Assembly (NCBI RefSeq): GCF_000738675.1
Contig: NZ_JPUX01000001.1
Location: 2,852,001-2,916,000, forward strand
Direction of reading: 5' to 3'
Length of the DNA stretch: 64,000 nt
From: Serratia nematodiphila DZ0503SBS1
GTDB lineage: Bacteria > Pseudomonadota > Gammaproteobacteria > Enterobacterales > Enterobacteriaceae
The notes beneath the pieces were generated by a model, which saw only the letters and a program-made list of their open reading frames with translations, did not search any database and was not told the origin of the DNA. How positions within the stretch are numbered: position 1 is the first letter of the stretch; each line of letters opens with the position of its first letter. A program made the position numbers and the translations under genes. Shown here piece after piece: positions 1 to 9,381 of the stretch.

Positions 1-51
1 TATGAGGTTATTATTTTAAATCGGAATGATATATACCAGAAGGGAGACCTT

Positions 52-342
52 ATGAAGGTATTGACGACGCCGGAAAGACCTTTCCGGTATGATGAGCTTG
101 CGGATAAAATTATCCGGGAGGCCAGGAGCCGCTTGGGGTGCGCCGTTCTGCGGTTTTTAGACTGCATGATCCTGGGGTATGGCCCGCCGGTGATAGTCTT
201 TGATATCTATAATAATCACGGTAAGTTGCAAACGTTCAAAGTCATTCTTCCTCTTGGGAGCGACAAGCAGCTAAAAAAAGATCACCTCGGATTGGTTTCC
301 TGTCTGGAGGCCAAAAAGCTGATGAGGATCAAAAAAATATAA
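52..342 (+). CDS. small hypothetical protein (96 aa)
   Basis: I do not recognise this protein. It starts at ATG behind a good ribosome binding site (agaagggagacc). The product is basic, ending Lys-Lys-Ile, with a central hydrophobic stretch (VLRFLDCMILGYGPPVIVFD) too broken by polar residues to be a clear membrane segment and no signal peptide. It stands alone: the next gene begins about 700 bp downstream across AT-rich DNA. It may be an accessory gene or the end of an upstream operon outside the window. Existence is moderately sure, function unknown. Confidence 0.55.
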   Translation: MKVLTTPERPFRYDELADKIIREARSRLGCAVLRFLDCMILGYGPPVIVFDIYNNHGKLQTFKVILPLGSDKQLKKDHLGLVSCLEAKKLMRIKKI

Positions 343-1046
343 TTCATCCCGCTCGTCAACGATGCCGCGTTATCTTTCTGCGCTGCGCATCACTCCTGAA
401 AAATCGTTACTCCTACCAGGCATTTCTTGCGCGGGCGGCCGATGGGTTCGCCTTCTTCTTTTTTGTTGCCGTCTACATGAAAGGGCGGGAATCACTTACT
501 GCCATAAAGTGTAGCTTTTTTTTATGCAATTTTTTTACAATAAAATGAATATGGTTATACTCTGTTTAATAGGGGCTGCGATGACCCCGCCGCCACGGAC
601 GAAAAAAGCATTATCCTGCCTTTATCATAAGTAAATTCCTAATGCATAAACGGATTCTCTTAACAATCAATGTCGCGCAATGTTATGTTCTATATTATGT
701 GTTTTTTCGATATTTATCTGGATATATTGCGCTCTTGGAGTAAAATTAACGTATCAGAGAAAAATCTTAGCACCGTGATGCTGATGGCAATGATGCCTTA
801 TAAATATATCTTACGATAACAATTTCCCTTGCGAAGCGCGGCAGCTTACCGCGTCTTGCTTTTGTATGCTCTCCAGGGCAGATGATTTATATAACCCTAT
901 ATAAAATGCACTTTTGCGAGGCATGGTCTTTTTTGCTTCGCCTATAACGCTTTTTTATTAAAAAGCACGTTAAAACAAAAAATAATCACAGCAATGATAT
1001 TGCAGTAAGGAGAGTGAGCAAGCGTAGTCAAAAGGGAGGTTTGTTA
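343..1046. other. AT-rich intergenic region with a possible gene remnant
   Basis: About 700 bases without a convincing gene. From about 540 onward it is strongly AT-rich with many T and A runs, which fits a regulatory region ahead of the LuxR-type gene. On the minus strand at roughly 400-480 there is a short open stretch without a start codon, coding for a charged tail containing GEPIGRPRKK and ending Phe-Gln-Glu. It may be the remnant of a decayed gene, or chance. No terminator or named operator was recognised. Confidence 0.4.
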
Positions 1047-1622
1047 ATGGAGCGCGTCAATATCGCTATTGTGGATAAAAATCAATTCTTCAAGCTGGGG
1101 TTGAGTCTTGCCTTGCAAGAAGGTTTTCTCACGAATGGCATTAAGGCCAAGATCACGGGAGAAGAACGTGCCAACATCATATTCAGGGCGCCGGACAAGC
1201 GGGTGTCCATAAATTTTTGCCATACCCAGCTTTTGCAGGGCAACTTTTCTTCTATTCCGCTCTATTTTTCAATATTGGAGCATAAAAAGACATTCCCTAA
1301 AATTCATTGCAATTTGGAGGCCGGAAGTATTACGCGCAAAGACAGCGTGGCGGCGATCGTGGACAAGGTCATGTTCTGCTATCGCAAGAAAAATAGTTTG
1401 GTTTCAAGCTATTGCCCGCGTTGTCGTACCCAGCTGACCTTTAGCGAGGGGAAAGTGTGCCGTTTGATCCATTTGGGCTATTCACAAAACCAAACGGCGA
1501 TGTTGCTCGGCATCAGCCCGAAAACGGTGAGTATTCATAAACGTTCGGCCATGAGAAAACTGAACATCGATAATAATATTGAATTTTTGCGCTGGCTAAA
1601 AATGCACAGCGACTCTTGTTAA
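1047..1622 (+). CDS. LuxR/GerE-family transcriptional regulator
   Basis: DNA-binding regulator of about 191 residues. The C-terminal third is a GerE-type helix-turn-helix: an L-T-F-S-E-G-K-V-C segment, then GYSQNQTAMLLGISPKTVSIH and KRSAMRKLNI, the normal recognition-helix pattern. The N-terminal part (NIAIVDKNQFFKLGL) resembles a degenerate receiver domain of the BglJ type, with no clear phosphoacceptor site. A CPRC pair lies just before the HTH. The ATG at 1047 has AGGGAGG eight bases upstream; a GTG at 1014 with its own TAAGGAGA is an in-frame alternative adding 11 residues. Codon use is more AT-rich than in the NRPS genes. It heads the accessory block, so it is a plausible regulator of the NRPS, microcin or fimbrial genes, but no target is shown. 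Confidence 0.88.
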   Translation: MERVNIAIVDKNQFFKLGLSLALQEGFLTNGIKAKITGEERANIIFRAPDKRVSINFCHTQLLQGNFSSIPLYFSILEHKKTFPKIHCNLEAGSITRKDSVAAIVDKVMFCYRKKNSLVSSYCPRCRTQLTFSEGKVCRLIHLGYSQNQTAMLLGISPKTVSIHKRSAMRKLNIDNNIEFLRWLKMHSDSC

Positions 1623-1647
1623 TCAGGGAAAGGAAGCGAACGGTCCG

Positions 1648-1668
1648 GCGCCGTATTATCAACGGCGC
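1648..1668 (+). terminator. possible terminator after the LuxR-type gene
   Basis: Seven-base perfect stem GCGCCGT / ACGGCGC around a 7-base loop, 25 bases past the regulator stop codon. A T-rich stretch (tcttttattg) follows about 10 bases later rather than immediately, so termination may be weak. Confidence 0.4.
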
Positions 1669-1730
1669 TGAGCGGTCATCTTTTATTGATTTCCGCCTAG
1701 CATGGAATCGGTTTTATAGGGAGATAAAAC

Positions 1731-2600
1731 ATGGCTGTCTTTGTGAGGGAAGCGGTTTCTCATAATCATTTCAAATTATTGCAGGAGCTTTATGGCAGAG
1801 ATTTGGGCGGGGAGCGTTTCCTGCACTGGAAGCATTTGCTCGATCCGCATTGTGGGGCGCCGATGGAAAAAACGGGCATATTTTACAAGGATCAAGAACG
1901 TTATCTCGGGATGTTTGTATCCAGTTTTTATCCTTTTAAAATCAACAAATTGTCTTTTAATGTCAATATGCTTGGCGATCTTGGGATCCACCGTCAGGTC
2001 AAATCTTCCACCGTCTTGAAAGACTTTTTCCTGCAGGCTAAGCGTTCGGATGTGGCGGCGGATATCTGCTTTTCCGATGACAGGAAGATCAGGGTTTATG
2101 AAAAGATTTTCAGAAAGTATTTAACCACCAATACGCAAATCTATCCCTTCGTCGAATTAACCTTAAAGCCTGATAAGTTTATGGCCTTTCGTTTTACCGA
2201 GGGCGGCCAAGCGCGGCAGGCCAGTTTTATCAATAATCTGGGGCGAGAAAAAGATCATCGCGCATTTGAATATATTGAAAAACATCCTCTGTATCATAAA
2301 ATTCATTATATCAATAAAGGCAATCTCTACGCTGTGATTGGCTGTTCCAGTGAGTGTGCCGAACTTTTGGATATTTCCAATCCTTCCAGGGAGTGTTTTT
2401 CCTGGGCCATCGGCGTTTGTCGGCACCTGCATAGCCGTTGCAAAGTGATGATCCCTACTGGTTTTTACAAGTCGATTTGCGCTCAGGCGGCGGAGGTCAT
2501 TGCAGAAAAACGCATCAACATGCTGATCGGTTATTACTCCGAAAAGATAAGCGAGCTGATGCCGAAAGAGGTTTGGGTATGCCGCATGGATCGCCGTTAA
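1731..2600 (+). CDS. GNAT-acyltransferase-like protein of unknown role
   Basis: A 289-residue protein with no signal peptide or membrane segment. Near the N-terminus, FLHWKHLLDPHCGAPM (about residues 31-46) followed by GIFYKDQERYLGMFVSS resembles the W-K-x-L-x-x-P motif and first strands of GNAT-type acyltransferases. I cannot identify the acetyl-CoA loop with confidence. It starts at ATG 1731 with gggagataaa upstream and ends 34 bases before the NRPS start, so co-transcription with the NRPS is likely. It could acylate the NRPS product or starter unit, or be a non-catalytic fold relative. The fold call is tentative. Codon use is AT-rich like the regulator and unlike the NRPS. Confidence 0.7.
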   Translation: MAVFVREAVSHNHFKLLQELYGRDLGGERFLHWKHLLDPHCGAPMEKTGIFYKDQERYLGMFVSSFYPFKINKLSFNVNMLGDLGIHRQVKSSTVLKDFFLQAKRSDVAADICFSDDRKIRVYEKIFRKYLTTNTQIYPFVELTLKPDKFMAFRFTEGGQARQASFINNLGREKDHRAFEYIEKHPLYHKIHYINKGNLYAVIGCSSECAELLDISNPSRECFSWAIGVCRHLHSRCKVMIPTGFYKSICAQAAEVIAEKRINMLIGYYSEKISELMPKEVWVCRMDRR

Positions 2601-2634
2601 GCAGGGCACGTGTATTCTAAATGGAGTGTTTGTC

Positions 2635-5600
2635 ATGGAAGAGATTCCTGTATCACCCTATTCAAAAGTTTTTATCGATGAATATGACCGCCATCCAGAG
2701 GGCTGTAATTACAACGTATTGGTGCTGCAGCGTATTGAGGGCGCGCTGGATCCCATCAGATTACAAGCTGCGCTGAATGCGCTGGTGCAAGATCATGTCC
2801 TGCTGAACAGCCATATTCATGAACAGAATGGCGAGCTGTATTGGCGTCGCAATGACGCAATCCATCCTTTGCAGCATTACACGGACCGCACGCTGCTGAC
2901 CCAAGTGATTCGCCAGCCCTTCGACATTTACCGCGGGCCGCTTTATCGTTGGGCGCTTTTCGCCGAGGGGGCGGGGCGCTATACCCTGGCGCTGGTGGGC
3001 CATCATCTGGTGATCGACGGCGCGTCTTCCGACGAGTTTTTCTCATTGGTGAGCCATTACTATGGTCAACAGCGGCTGTCGACACGCCTCGAGGCGGCCG
3101 AGATTGCCGCCATCAACCGGCAGCTGCAGCGCGAGGTTGAACAACTGGCCGCCGACGGAGCGCTGGCGCACTGGCGGGCCGAAGCGGCAAATTTGGGCGC
3201 GATAGACGTGCCCTTTGAGAAAAGCGGCGCCGTGCGAAACGATGAGGCGGCCGAGCTGCGTTTCCAGGTGCCCAAAGCGCAATGGAAAGCGCTGAAGCAG
3301 GGCGCGGGAATACGGCGAATGAATGACTTTCTGGCGTTGCTGGTGCTGTGGGGCATCTTGATGGCGCGCAGCGGCAATCAGGAAACGGTCTATATCAGCT
3401 ATCCGGTGTCGATAAAAAAGGGGCAAAGATTTGCGCTTGGCGGGCATGTAAACACCAGCGTGATGCCCCTCTCGCTGCGTGATGGCGAAGGCTTCGCCGC
3501 CGTTTATCAACGCGCGCTGGCGTTTATTACCGCCGCGGCGCCGCACTCGCGCCAACGGTTTAACCAACTGCCCACGCAACAGGTGGTGCAGGCGCTGGGG
3601 ATCCGCGCGATGCCGATTTCCTTTGCCCAGACCAACCTGCGCGATGCGGCCTTGGCACTGGCCGATTGCGCCACTTCGCCGCTGTTTGAAGCCAACCACG
3701 ATATGGCCAGCGCGTCGCTTTCCCTGGAATATGAAGATCGGGCCGACAGCGATGCCTTGCAGTTCCGGCTGCGTTTTCGTCAGGACATGTTTGACGAAGA
3801 AGATATGCGCGGCTGCGCGGAACATTTCATGCGCTTGATGCAAGCGGCGATGCGCGCGCCTGACGCGCCTTTACGCCACCTCGCCTTTTATCCCGCCGCC
3901 GACATGCCGCCAGATGACGACGCGGCCCCCGCGTTGCCGAGAGAAACCCTCAGCGCCCGGTTTGAGGCGATCGCGCTGCGTTATCCGGATAAGATTGCGC
4001 TGGAGTTTGAGGGGCTGCATGTCAGCTACCGTGAGCTGAACGGCATGGCGAATAGCCTGGCGCGCGAAATTGCGCTCCGCTACCAAGCGCTGACCGGGGG
4101 CGCCCCCCAGGCGGATACGCTGATTGCGCTGTACAGCGAGAAAAGCCTGGAAATGGTGGTGGCGCTGCTGGCGGTGCTGAAAACCGGTGCGGCCTATGTG
4201 CCGCTCTCCTGCAATTATCCTCAGGCGCGCATTCGGCATATTCTCGAAGAAACGCGCGCGCCGGTGCTCATCGCCGGGGAAAGCCTGCAGTCGGCCGCCG
4301 AGGCGCTGGCGGCGATGATGACGCACGCCGTGTCCGTCCTCACGCTGGGCGATCTGAACCGCCTGCCACACGAGCGGCAGAATCTGCCGGCCGTCACCGG
4401 CGCCGACCGGCTCGGCGCGGTGATCTATACCTCGGGATCGACGGGGATCCCGAAAGGCGTGATGCTCGAGCAACACGCGATGTGCGGGTTGGCGACCGCG
4501 TCCGGCATCGCTGTCACGCCCGATGACGCGTTGCTCTTCCTCTCGAGCCCGGCGTTCGATGCGGCGACGTTCGAGGTGTGGGGCGCATTGCTCAACGGCG
4601 CCAAATTGGTCGTCGTGCGCGACACGGAGGATATCGCCGGCGATGTGCCGCAGCTGGAAGCCTTGCTGCGTCGGCAGCAGGTATCGATTCTGTGGGCGAC
4701 GCGCAGCCTGTTCGATCATCTTTACCTCAGTCACCCCGACTTGTTCGCCGGGCTGCGCTGTCTGCTGGTGGGCGGGGAGGCGCTGACCGCCACGCTGATG
4801 CAGCGCCTGGTGCGGCAAGCCAACCGCCCGCAGCAGGTCATCAATGGCTATGGCCCGACGGAATGCACCACGTTCACCACGATGTACGCCATCGCGGCGG
4901 ACGAAACCCGCAGCAGCATCCCGATTGGGCGAGCCATACCGGGGCGCGAACTTCATGTGCTGGATCGCTGGCTGCAGCCGTTGCCGCCAGGGCTGGCCGG
5001 CGAGCTGTATATCGGCGGAGACGCGCTGGCGCGCGGCTATCTCAACCAGCCGCAGCAGACGCAAGAGCGTTTCATTACGCTGAACGGGCGACGCTTGTAT
5101 AAAAGCGGCGATCGGGTGCGAGAGTTGCGCGACGGCAACCTGGAGTATCTCGGCAGAAACGATTGCCAGGTAAAAATCCGCGGTTTCAGAATTGAACTCA
5201 GCGAAATAGAGAATACGATCAATGCGCTGGAGGGCGTCGAGAAATGCGTCGTGGTGGATGTCGTCCATCGCGATAGCAAGCGCCTTGCCGCTTATGTGCT
5301 GATGGCGCGGGGCGAGCCGCTGGATCCTGCCGATTTGCGCGCCCGGCTGGAGCGGATCCTGCCGGATTACATGGTGCCGTCCAGCTATGTCGCGCTCGAC
5401 GAGATACCGCTGACGGTGAACGGCAAGCTGGATCGCACGGCGCTGCCCGCGCCGCAATTCGCGCAAAGCGAGCGATATGCCGCGCCGCAGAACGCGCTGG
5501 AGGCGTTGATTTGCGCCCTGTGGGCGGAGATCCTCGGCGTTGAACGGGTAGGGGTGGATGACGACTTCTTTCGTCTGGGCGGCGATTCGATCCAAAGCAT

Positions 5601-8421
5601 CGTGTTCACCAGCGAATTGAGCAAGTCGGGCTATCACAGCAACTCGCGTGCGGTGTTCGAAACCCGGAATGCGCGGGCGCTGGCCAAGCGCATTTTGCAG
5701 CAACGGGAGGCGATTGCGCCGCTCAATGAACAGGGCGAGCTGCAGGGCGAATTCGAATTGCTGCCGATTCAGCGCTGGTACAACGAGCAGCCGCCGCAAC
5801 ATCGCGCCTTCTTCAACCAGACTTTTTTGGTGCGGGTGCCGCCGATGTCCGCCGAGCGCGTGGCCGATCTGGTGAACGGGCTGGCGTCGCGCCATGACAT
5901 GCTGCGCGCGCGGTTTAGCGCCGACGACGCCGGCGCGCTGGTCGCGCAGCGCTATCTGTCGGTGGCCGACGGCGGCCCTTCATGGGGATACTATGACCTG
6001 GCGCTTTGTCGCCAAAGCCGCGCCGAACTTCTGCATCAATGGCAATCGGGGTTTGATCCGGTAGAAGGGCCGCTGTGCCGCTTCGTCTACATTTTCGACA
6101 GCAGCGCGCCCGGTTACGCGCTGATGTTCTGCGCATTCCATCATCTGATCATCGACGTGGTGTCCTGGCGCATCATCGTCAGAGACATGCGACGGTTGCA
6201 TCAGGGGGAATCGCTGTCGGCGAAAGGCACCAGCTACCGGCAGTGGGGCGAGACGTTAAGGCACTACGCGGCGAGCCGGCATGACCAATGCGCTTACTGG
6301 TTGGCGATGATCGCCGGGCAACCCGATTACGCCACGCTCAGCGAGGGGGCGCAGAGTCCGGCGTTTTGCCGCTTCGAGTGCGACGCGGCGTTGACGACGC
6401 TGTTGATGGACAGCTGTCATCAGGCCTACCGCACCTCGATCCGCGATGTGTTGCTGGCGGCGCTGGCGCCGGTGCTGCAGGCCTGGCATGGCCGTGCGGA
6501 CAGTTACCTGACGCTCGAACACCATGGCCGCGATATCAATGACGATAAGATCCAGCTCGACGACACCGTCGGCTGGTTCACCGCCTTACTGCCTTTGCGC
6601 ATCACCGCCCATCAGAGCCCAAAACACACGCTGCGCGCCATCAAGGACGCATTAAGAAAGATGCCGGATCACGGCATCGGCTATTCGGCGCTGAAATACG
6701 GTTCAGCGTCGGACGACGAAGCGATAGCCTGCCTGCGGCGCCACCGCTTGCCGGCCATTTCATTCAACTATCTCGGGGTCTTTAACGAACAGACTGACGA
6801 CGCCTTGTGGGCCTTGATCGACCAAACGGCGGATCTGGAAAACGGCGCGCTGCCGGCGAGCGACAATGTGCTGGATCTGGTGCTCTACGTGCACGGCGAC
6901 CGACTGAGCATCGTGATGTCGGGCTTATTGCCGCAGGCGACGCTGGCCCGGATCGGTTCGCACTATCGGGAGAGCCTGTCGGCGCTGGTCGCACACTGTT
7001 GCCACGAGGCGAGCCAGGGCGTTCGCCTCGCCAGCCCGGGGGACTTCCCCCATGCCAACGTCAGCCTCGCCGAGTTGGACCGCTGGCAGCAACGTCATCG
7101 CATCGCCGCCGTTTTCGAGGCTACGGTCACGCAGCGGGAATTGATGTATTTCAACCGGCTTAACCGCGAGTATCAGATCGATCAGGCCGTTTATGAGGTG
7201 GCCGGCCCGCTGCAGCCGGAGGTGTTGAACCAGGCCTGGTCGCTGGCGCTGCAGCGATTTGAAATGCTGCGCGCCGGGTTCGGCGATCAAACCCGCCGTG
7301 GGCGGCCAAACGTCTTCATCTGCGAGACGCTGCAGGCGCCGATCGCGATCGAGGATTGGACCGATGCGCCGCCGTCCTTGCTGGAAGAAAGGATGGAAGC
7401 GCTGTTGGCCCGGGAACGAGAAACCTCGTTTGAGCTGGATGCGCCGCCGTTGATCCGCTGGCGCCTGATCAAGTTGAACGCCGATGAGCACTATCTGGTG
7501 CAGACCTTTAACCATATCTTGTTCGACGGTTGGTCCCTCGGCGTTCTGTTCGAACACTGGTTCAACGACTACCTCACCTTGCTGGAAGGGGGCGCGCCGG
7601 CGCTGGAAATTAACCGATTTGAGCCTTTCGCCGCTTATGTGCGCGCGCACGGCGACGATCCCGAGGCGCAGGCATTCTGGGCGAACTATTTGCGCGGGGC
7701 GCCGGTCAACCAACGTTTGCCGTTGAGCGCTGCGCCGGATGCCGCGCCGCAGGGGCGACGCATGCGGCAATATGGCGCGGAATTCAGCGCGGAACAGGTG
7801 GCAAGCCTCACCGCGTTTTGCCGGCGCCAGGGGATCACGGTCAATCAACTGACGCAGCTGGCCTGGATGCTGGCGCTGGCCGAAGCGCTGGCCTGTGACG
7901 ATATCGCGATCGGCACGACCATGAGCGAGCGCCCGGCGGACATTGAGCAGGTGCAGACGCTGTTTGGCCTGTGTGTCGCCAGCCCGGTGCTGCGCCTGCA
8001 GGCGATTCGCCGCCGGCCCATTTATGCGTTGCTGGCCGATATCGCGGCTTCCCAGACGCTGAGGCAGAAGTACGCCTTTTCCGAACTGAACCGCTACGAC
8101 GAACAATGGGTGCCCACTTCGCCGTTCGGCAGCCTGTTTGTGTTTGAAAACATGCCGCAACCGCAGAAGGATCCGCGCTTGCCGTTTACGTTCCAGGTGA
8201 CGGATATCGTCAGCGGCAGCAACCACCAGACGGTGCTGTGTTTGTTCCCCGAAGCGGAACGGCTCGCCATTTCACTGTTTTATGATTCTCACGAGATAGC
8301 TCAGGAGACCATCGTTGCGGTAGGGCGCCGTTTTCAGGCCATTGCGCTCGCGATCGCCCACCTTCCGCCCGACAGCGAAATCCGCGCCGAAGACGGGATT
8401 ATCCAGGCGGAGGAGGCGTGA
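2635..8421 (+). CDS. non-ribosomal peptide synthetase, C-A-T-E-C, predicted valine (D-Val)
   Basis: Cytoplasmic NRPS of 1928 residues. Order: condensation (1-430, HHLVIDG at about 123), adenylation (about 440-940, TSGSTGIPKG near 600, NGYGPTE near 736, NGKLDR near 927), carrier protein (LGGDS, serine near 985), epimerisation (about 1020-1470, HHLIIDVVSW, EHHGR, VGWFTALLPL), then a second condensation domain (about 1490-1900) whose motif is NHILFDG, with the second His kept. My hand-aligned specificity residues are D-A-F-W-L-G-G-T-F, one change from the known valine code DAFWIGGTFK, so valine is likely and the E domain should give D-Val. The protein ends in a condensation domain with no A or T after it and no thioesterase. 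ATG 2635 has GGAG eight bases upstream; a GTG at 2626 is less likely. The stop overlaps the next gene region closely. Confidence 0.95.
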   Translation: MEEIPVSPYSKVFIDEYDRHPEGCNYNVLVLQRIEGALDPIRLQAALNALVQDHVLLNSHIHEQNGELYWRRNDAIHPLQHYTDRTLLTQVIRQPFDIYRGPLYRWALFAEGAGRYTLALVGHHLVIDGASSDEFFSLVSHYYGQQRLSTRLEAAEIAAINRQLQREVEQLAADGALAHWRAEAANLGAIDVPFEKSGAVRNDEAAELRFQVPKAQWKALKQGAGIRRMNDFLALLVLWGILMARSGNQETVYISYPVSIKKGQRFALGGHVNTSVMPLSLRDGEGFAAVYQRALAFITAAAPHSRQRFNQLPTQQVVQALGIRAMPISFAQTNLRDAALALADCATSPLFEANHDMASASLSLEYEDRADSDALQFRLRFRQDMFDEEDMRGCAEHFMRLMQAAMRAPDAPLRHLAFYPAADMPPDDDAAPALPRETLSARFEAIALRYPDKIALEFEGLHVSYRELNGMANSLAREIALRYQALTGGAPQADTLIALYSEKSLEMVVALLAVLKTGAAYVPLSCNYPQARIRHILEETRAPVLIAGESLQSAAEALAAMMTHAVSVLTLGDLNRLPHERQNLPAVTGADRLGAVIYTSGSTGIPKGVMLEQHAMCGLATASGIAVTPDDALLFLSSPAFDAATFEVWGALLNGAKLVVVRDTEDIAGDVPQLEALLRRQQVSILWATRSLFDHLYLSHPDLFAGLRCLLVGGEALTATLMQRLVRQANRPQQVINGYGPTECTTFTTMYAIAADETRSSIPIGRAIPGRELHVLDRWLQPLPPGLAGELYIGGDALARGYLNQPQQTQERFITLNGRRLYKSGDRVRELRDGNLEYLGRNDCQVKIRGFRIELSEIENTINALEGVEKCVVVDVVHRDSKRLAAYVLMARGEPLDPADLRARLERILPDYMVPSSYVALDEIPLTVNGKLDRTALPAPQFAQSERYAAPQNALEALICALWAEILGVERVGVDDDFFRLGGDSIQSIVFTSELSKSGYHSNSRAVFETRNARALAKRILQQREAIAPLNEQGELQGEFELLPIQRWYNEQPPQHRAFFNQTFLVRVPPMSAERVADLVNGLASRHDMLRARFSADDAGALVAQRYLSVADGGPSWGYYDLALCRQSRAELLHQWQSGFDPVEGPLCRFVYIFDSSAPGYALMFCAFHHLIIDVVSWRIIVRDMRRLHQGESLSAKGTSYRQWGETLRHYAASRHDQCAYWLAMIAGQPDYATLSEGAQSPAFCRFECDAALTTLLMDSCHQAYRTSIRDVLLAALAPVLQAWHGRADSYLTLEHHGRDINDDKIQLDDTVGWFTALLPLRITAHQSPKHTLRAIKDALRKMPDHGIGYSALKYGSASDDEAIACLRRHRLPAISFNYLGVFNEQTDDALWALIDQTADLENGALPASDNVLDLVLYVHGDRLSIVMSGLLPQATLARIGSHYRESLSALVAHCCHEASQGVRLASPGDFPHANVSLAELDRWQQRHRIAAVFEATVTQRELMYFNRLNREYQIDQAVYEVAGPLQPEVLNQAWSLALQRFEMLRAGFGDQTRRGRPNVFICETLQAPIAIEDWTDAPPSLLEERMEALLARERETSFELDAPPLIRWRLIKLNADEHYLVQTFNHILFDGWSLGVLFEHWFNDYLTLLEGGAPALEINRFEPFAAYVRAHGDDPEAQAFWANYLRGAPVNQRLPLSAAPDAAPQGRRMRQYGAEFSAEQVASLTAFCRRQGITVNQLTQLAWMLALAEALACDDIAIGTTMSERPADIEQVQTLFGLCVASPVLRLQAIRRRPIYALLADIAASQTLRQKYAFSELNRYDEQWVPTSPFGSLFVFENMPQPQKDPRLPFTFQVTDIVSGSNHQTVLCLFPEAERLAISLFYDSHEIAQETIVAVGRRFQAIALAIAHLPPDSEIRAEDGIIQAEEA

Positions 8422-8422
8422 T

Positions 8423-9250
8423 ATGTGGCTTGCTATCGACGGCAAAATAAAATACCGGGCGATCGTGAGCGATCTTGACGGAACCTTGCTGGATCCTGCC
8501 GGGAATCTGTCTGATCTGACGGTGGAAACGCTCAATATCCTGCATGCCCGCGGGCTGGAAATCGTCATCGCGACAGGCCGTTGCGATGCGGATGCGCGCG
8601 GGATTGTGGATGGCTTGGGGTTCTCGCCGGCGATCGTCTCCTGCAATGGCGCGATGGTCAATATCGAGGGGCGGCCGGTGGCGGATAAAAGCTATTTCCT
8701 GCCTCGCGACAGCCAAATGATGTTGATGGATTACCTCTTCGCCTGTCCGCTCCACGTGACGTTGTTCACCCAGGAAGGATGGATGATGGCCGAAGAGAAT
8801 CCGCATTTTGCCGACTATATCAAAACCTCGGGCGTCGCTTGCCGCTATGTCGAGCCGGAGGCGATGAAACGGCAACCGATCCTGAAAGTGCTGCTGCAGG
8901 GTGAAGCGGCGCTGATCGAGCGATTTTACGACGAGGTCAGTCAGGCTTTCGGAAAAACGCTGTCCATCTGTAAGTCCTCTGCGGAAACGATAGACATCAT
9001 GGATAAGCATATTTCCAAGGCCAGAAGCGTGGCCGACTATCTGAGCGCCAAACAGATAGCGATGCGCGATTGCCTCTCTTTCGGCGATGCGATGAACGAT
9101 TTGGACATGCTGCGCTGGGCCGGAACGGGGGTGGTGATGGGCAATGCGATGGGCGAATTGAAGCGCGCGCTGCCGTTTAACCCGATTGCGTTGCCCAACA
9201 GCCGCAATGGCGTTGCCGATTATCTCTGCCGTGAGTTCGGCCTGTTCTGA
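8423..9250 (+). CDS. HAD-superfamily (Cof-type) phosphatase
   Basis: A 275-residue haloacid-dehalogenase-fold hydrolase of the Cof subfamily. Motif I is SDLDGTLLD at residues 16-24 with the aspartate nucleophile at 17. The C-terminal motif is SFGDAMNDLDMLRWAG, and a K before the cap domain fits motif III. The ATG lies one base after the NRPS stop, with AGGAGG inside the end of the NRPS gene, so the two are translated from one message. Family members remove phosphate from sugar phosphates, nucleotides or cofactors. A HAD phosphatase coupled directly to an NRPS suggests dephosphorylation of a precursor or product, but the substrate cannot be read from the sequence. Confidence 0.9.
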   Translation: MWLAIDGKIKYRAIVSDLDGTLLDPAGNLSDLTVETLNILHARGLEIVIATGRCDADARGIVDGLGFSPAIVSCNGAMVNIEGRPVADKSYFLPRDSQMMLMDYLFACPLHVTLFTQEGWMMAEENPHFADYIKTSGVACRYVEPEAMKRQPILKVLLQGEAALIERFYDEVSQAFGKTLSICKSSAETIDIMDKHISKARSVADYLSAKQIAMRDCLSFGDAMNDLDMLRWAGTGVVMGNAMGELKRALPFNPIALPNSRNGVADYLCREFGLF

Positions 9251-9326
9251 CATTGTCACCGCCGCGCGGGTGAACGCATTGGCAACAGGGTCTTTCGTGG
9301 GCAGATAACAAGGAGGTGAACAAACA

Positions 9327-9353
9327 GTGAGAGTTTCATTTTTTCATTACTAA
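9327..9353 (+). CDS. possible 8-codon leader peptide
   Basis: GTG-initiated tiny frame (Met-Arg-Val-Ser-Phe-Phe-His-Tyr, stop) preceded by AAGGAGGTGA at 9310-9319, a near-perfect complement of the 16S 3' end, stronger than the site of most genes here. It lies 28 bases before the microcin-like gene. It could be a translated leader controlling the peptide gene, or the strong site could be a relic. No protein evidence. Confidence 0.3.
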   Translation: MRVSFFHY

Positions 9354-9381
9354 ACATGTCGATAAATACAAAGGAGACAGT

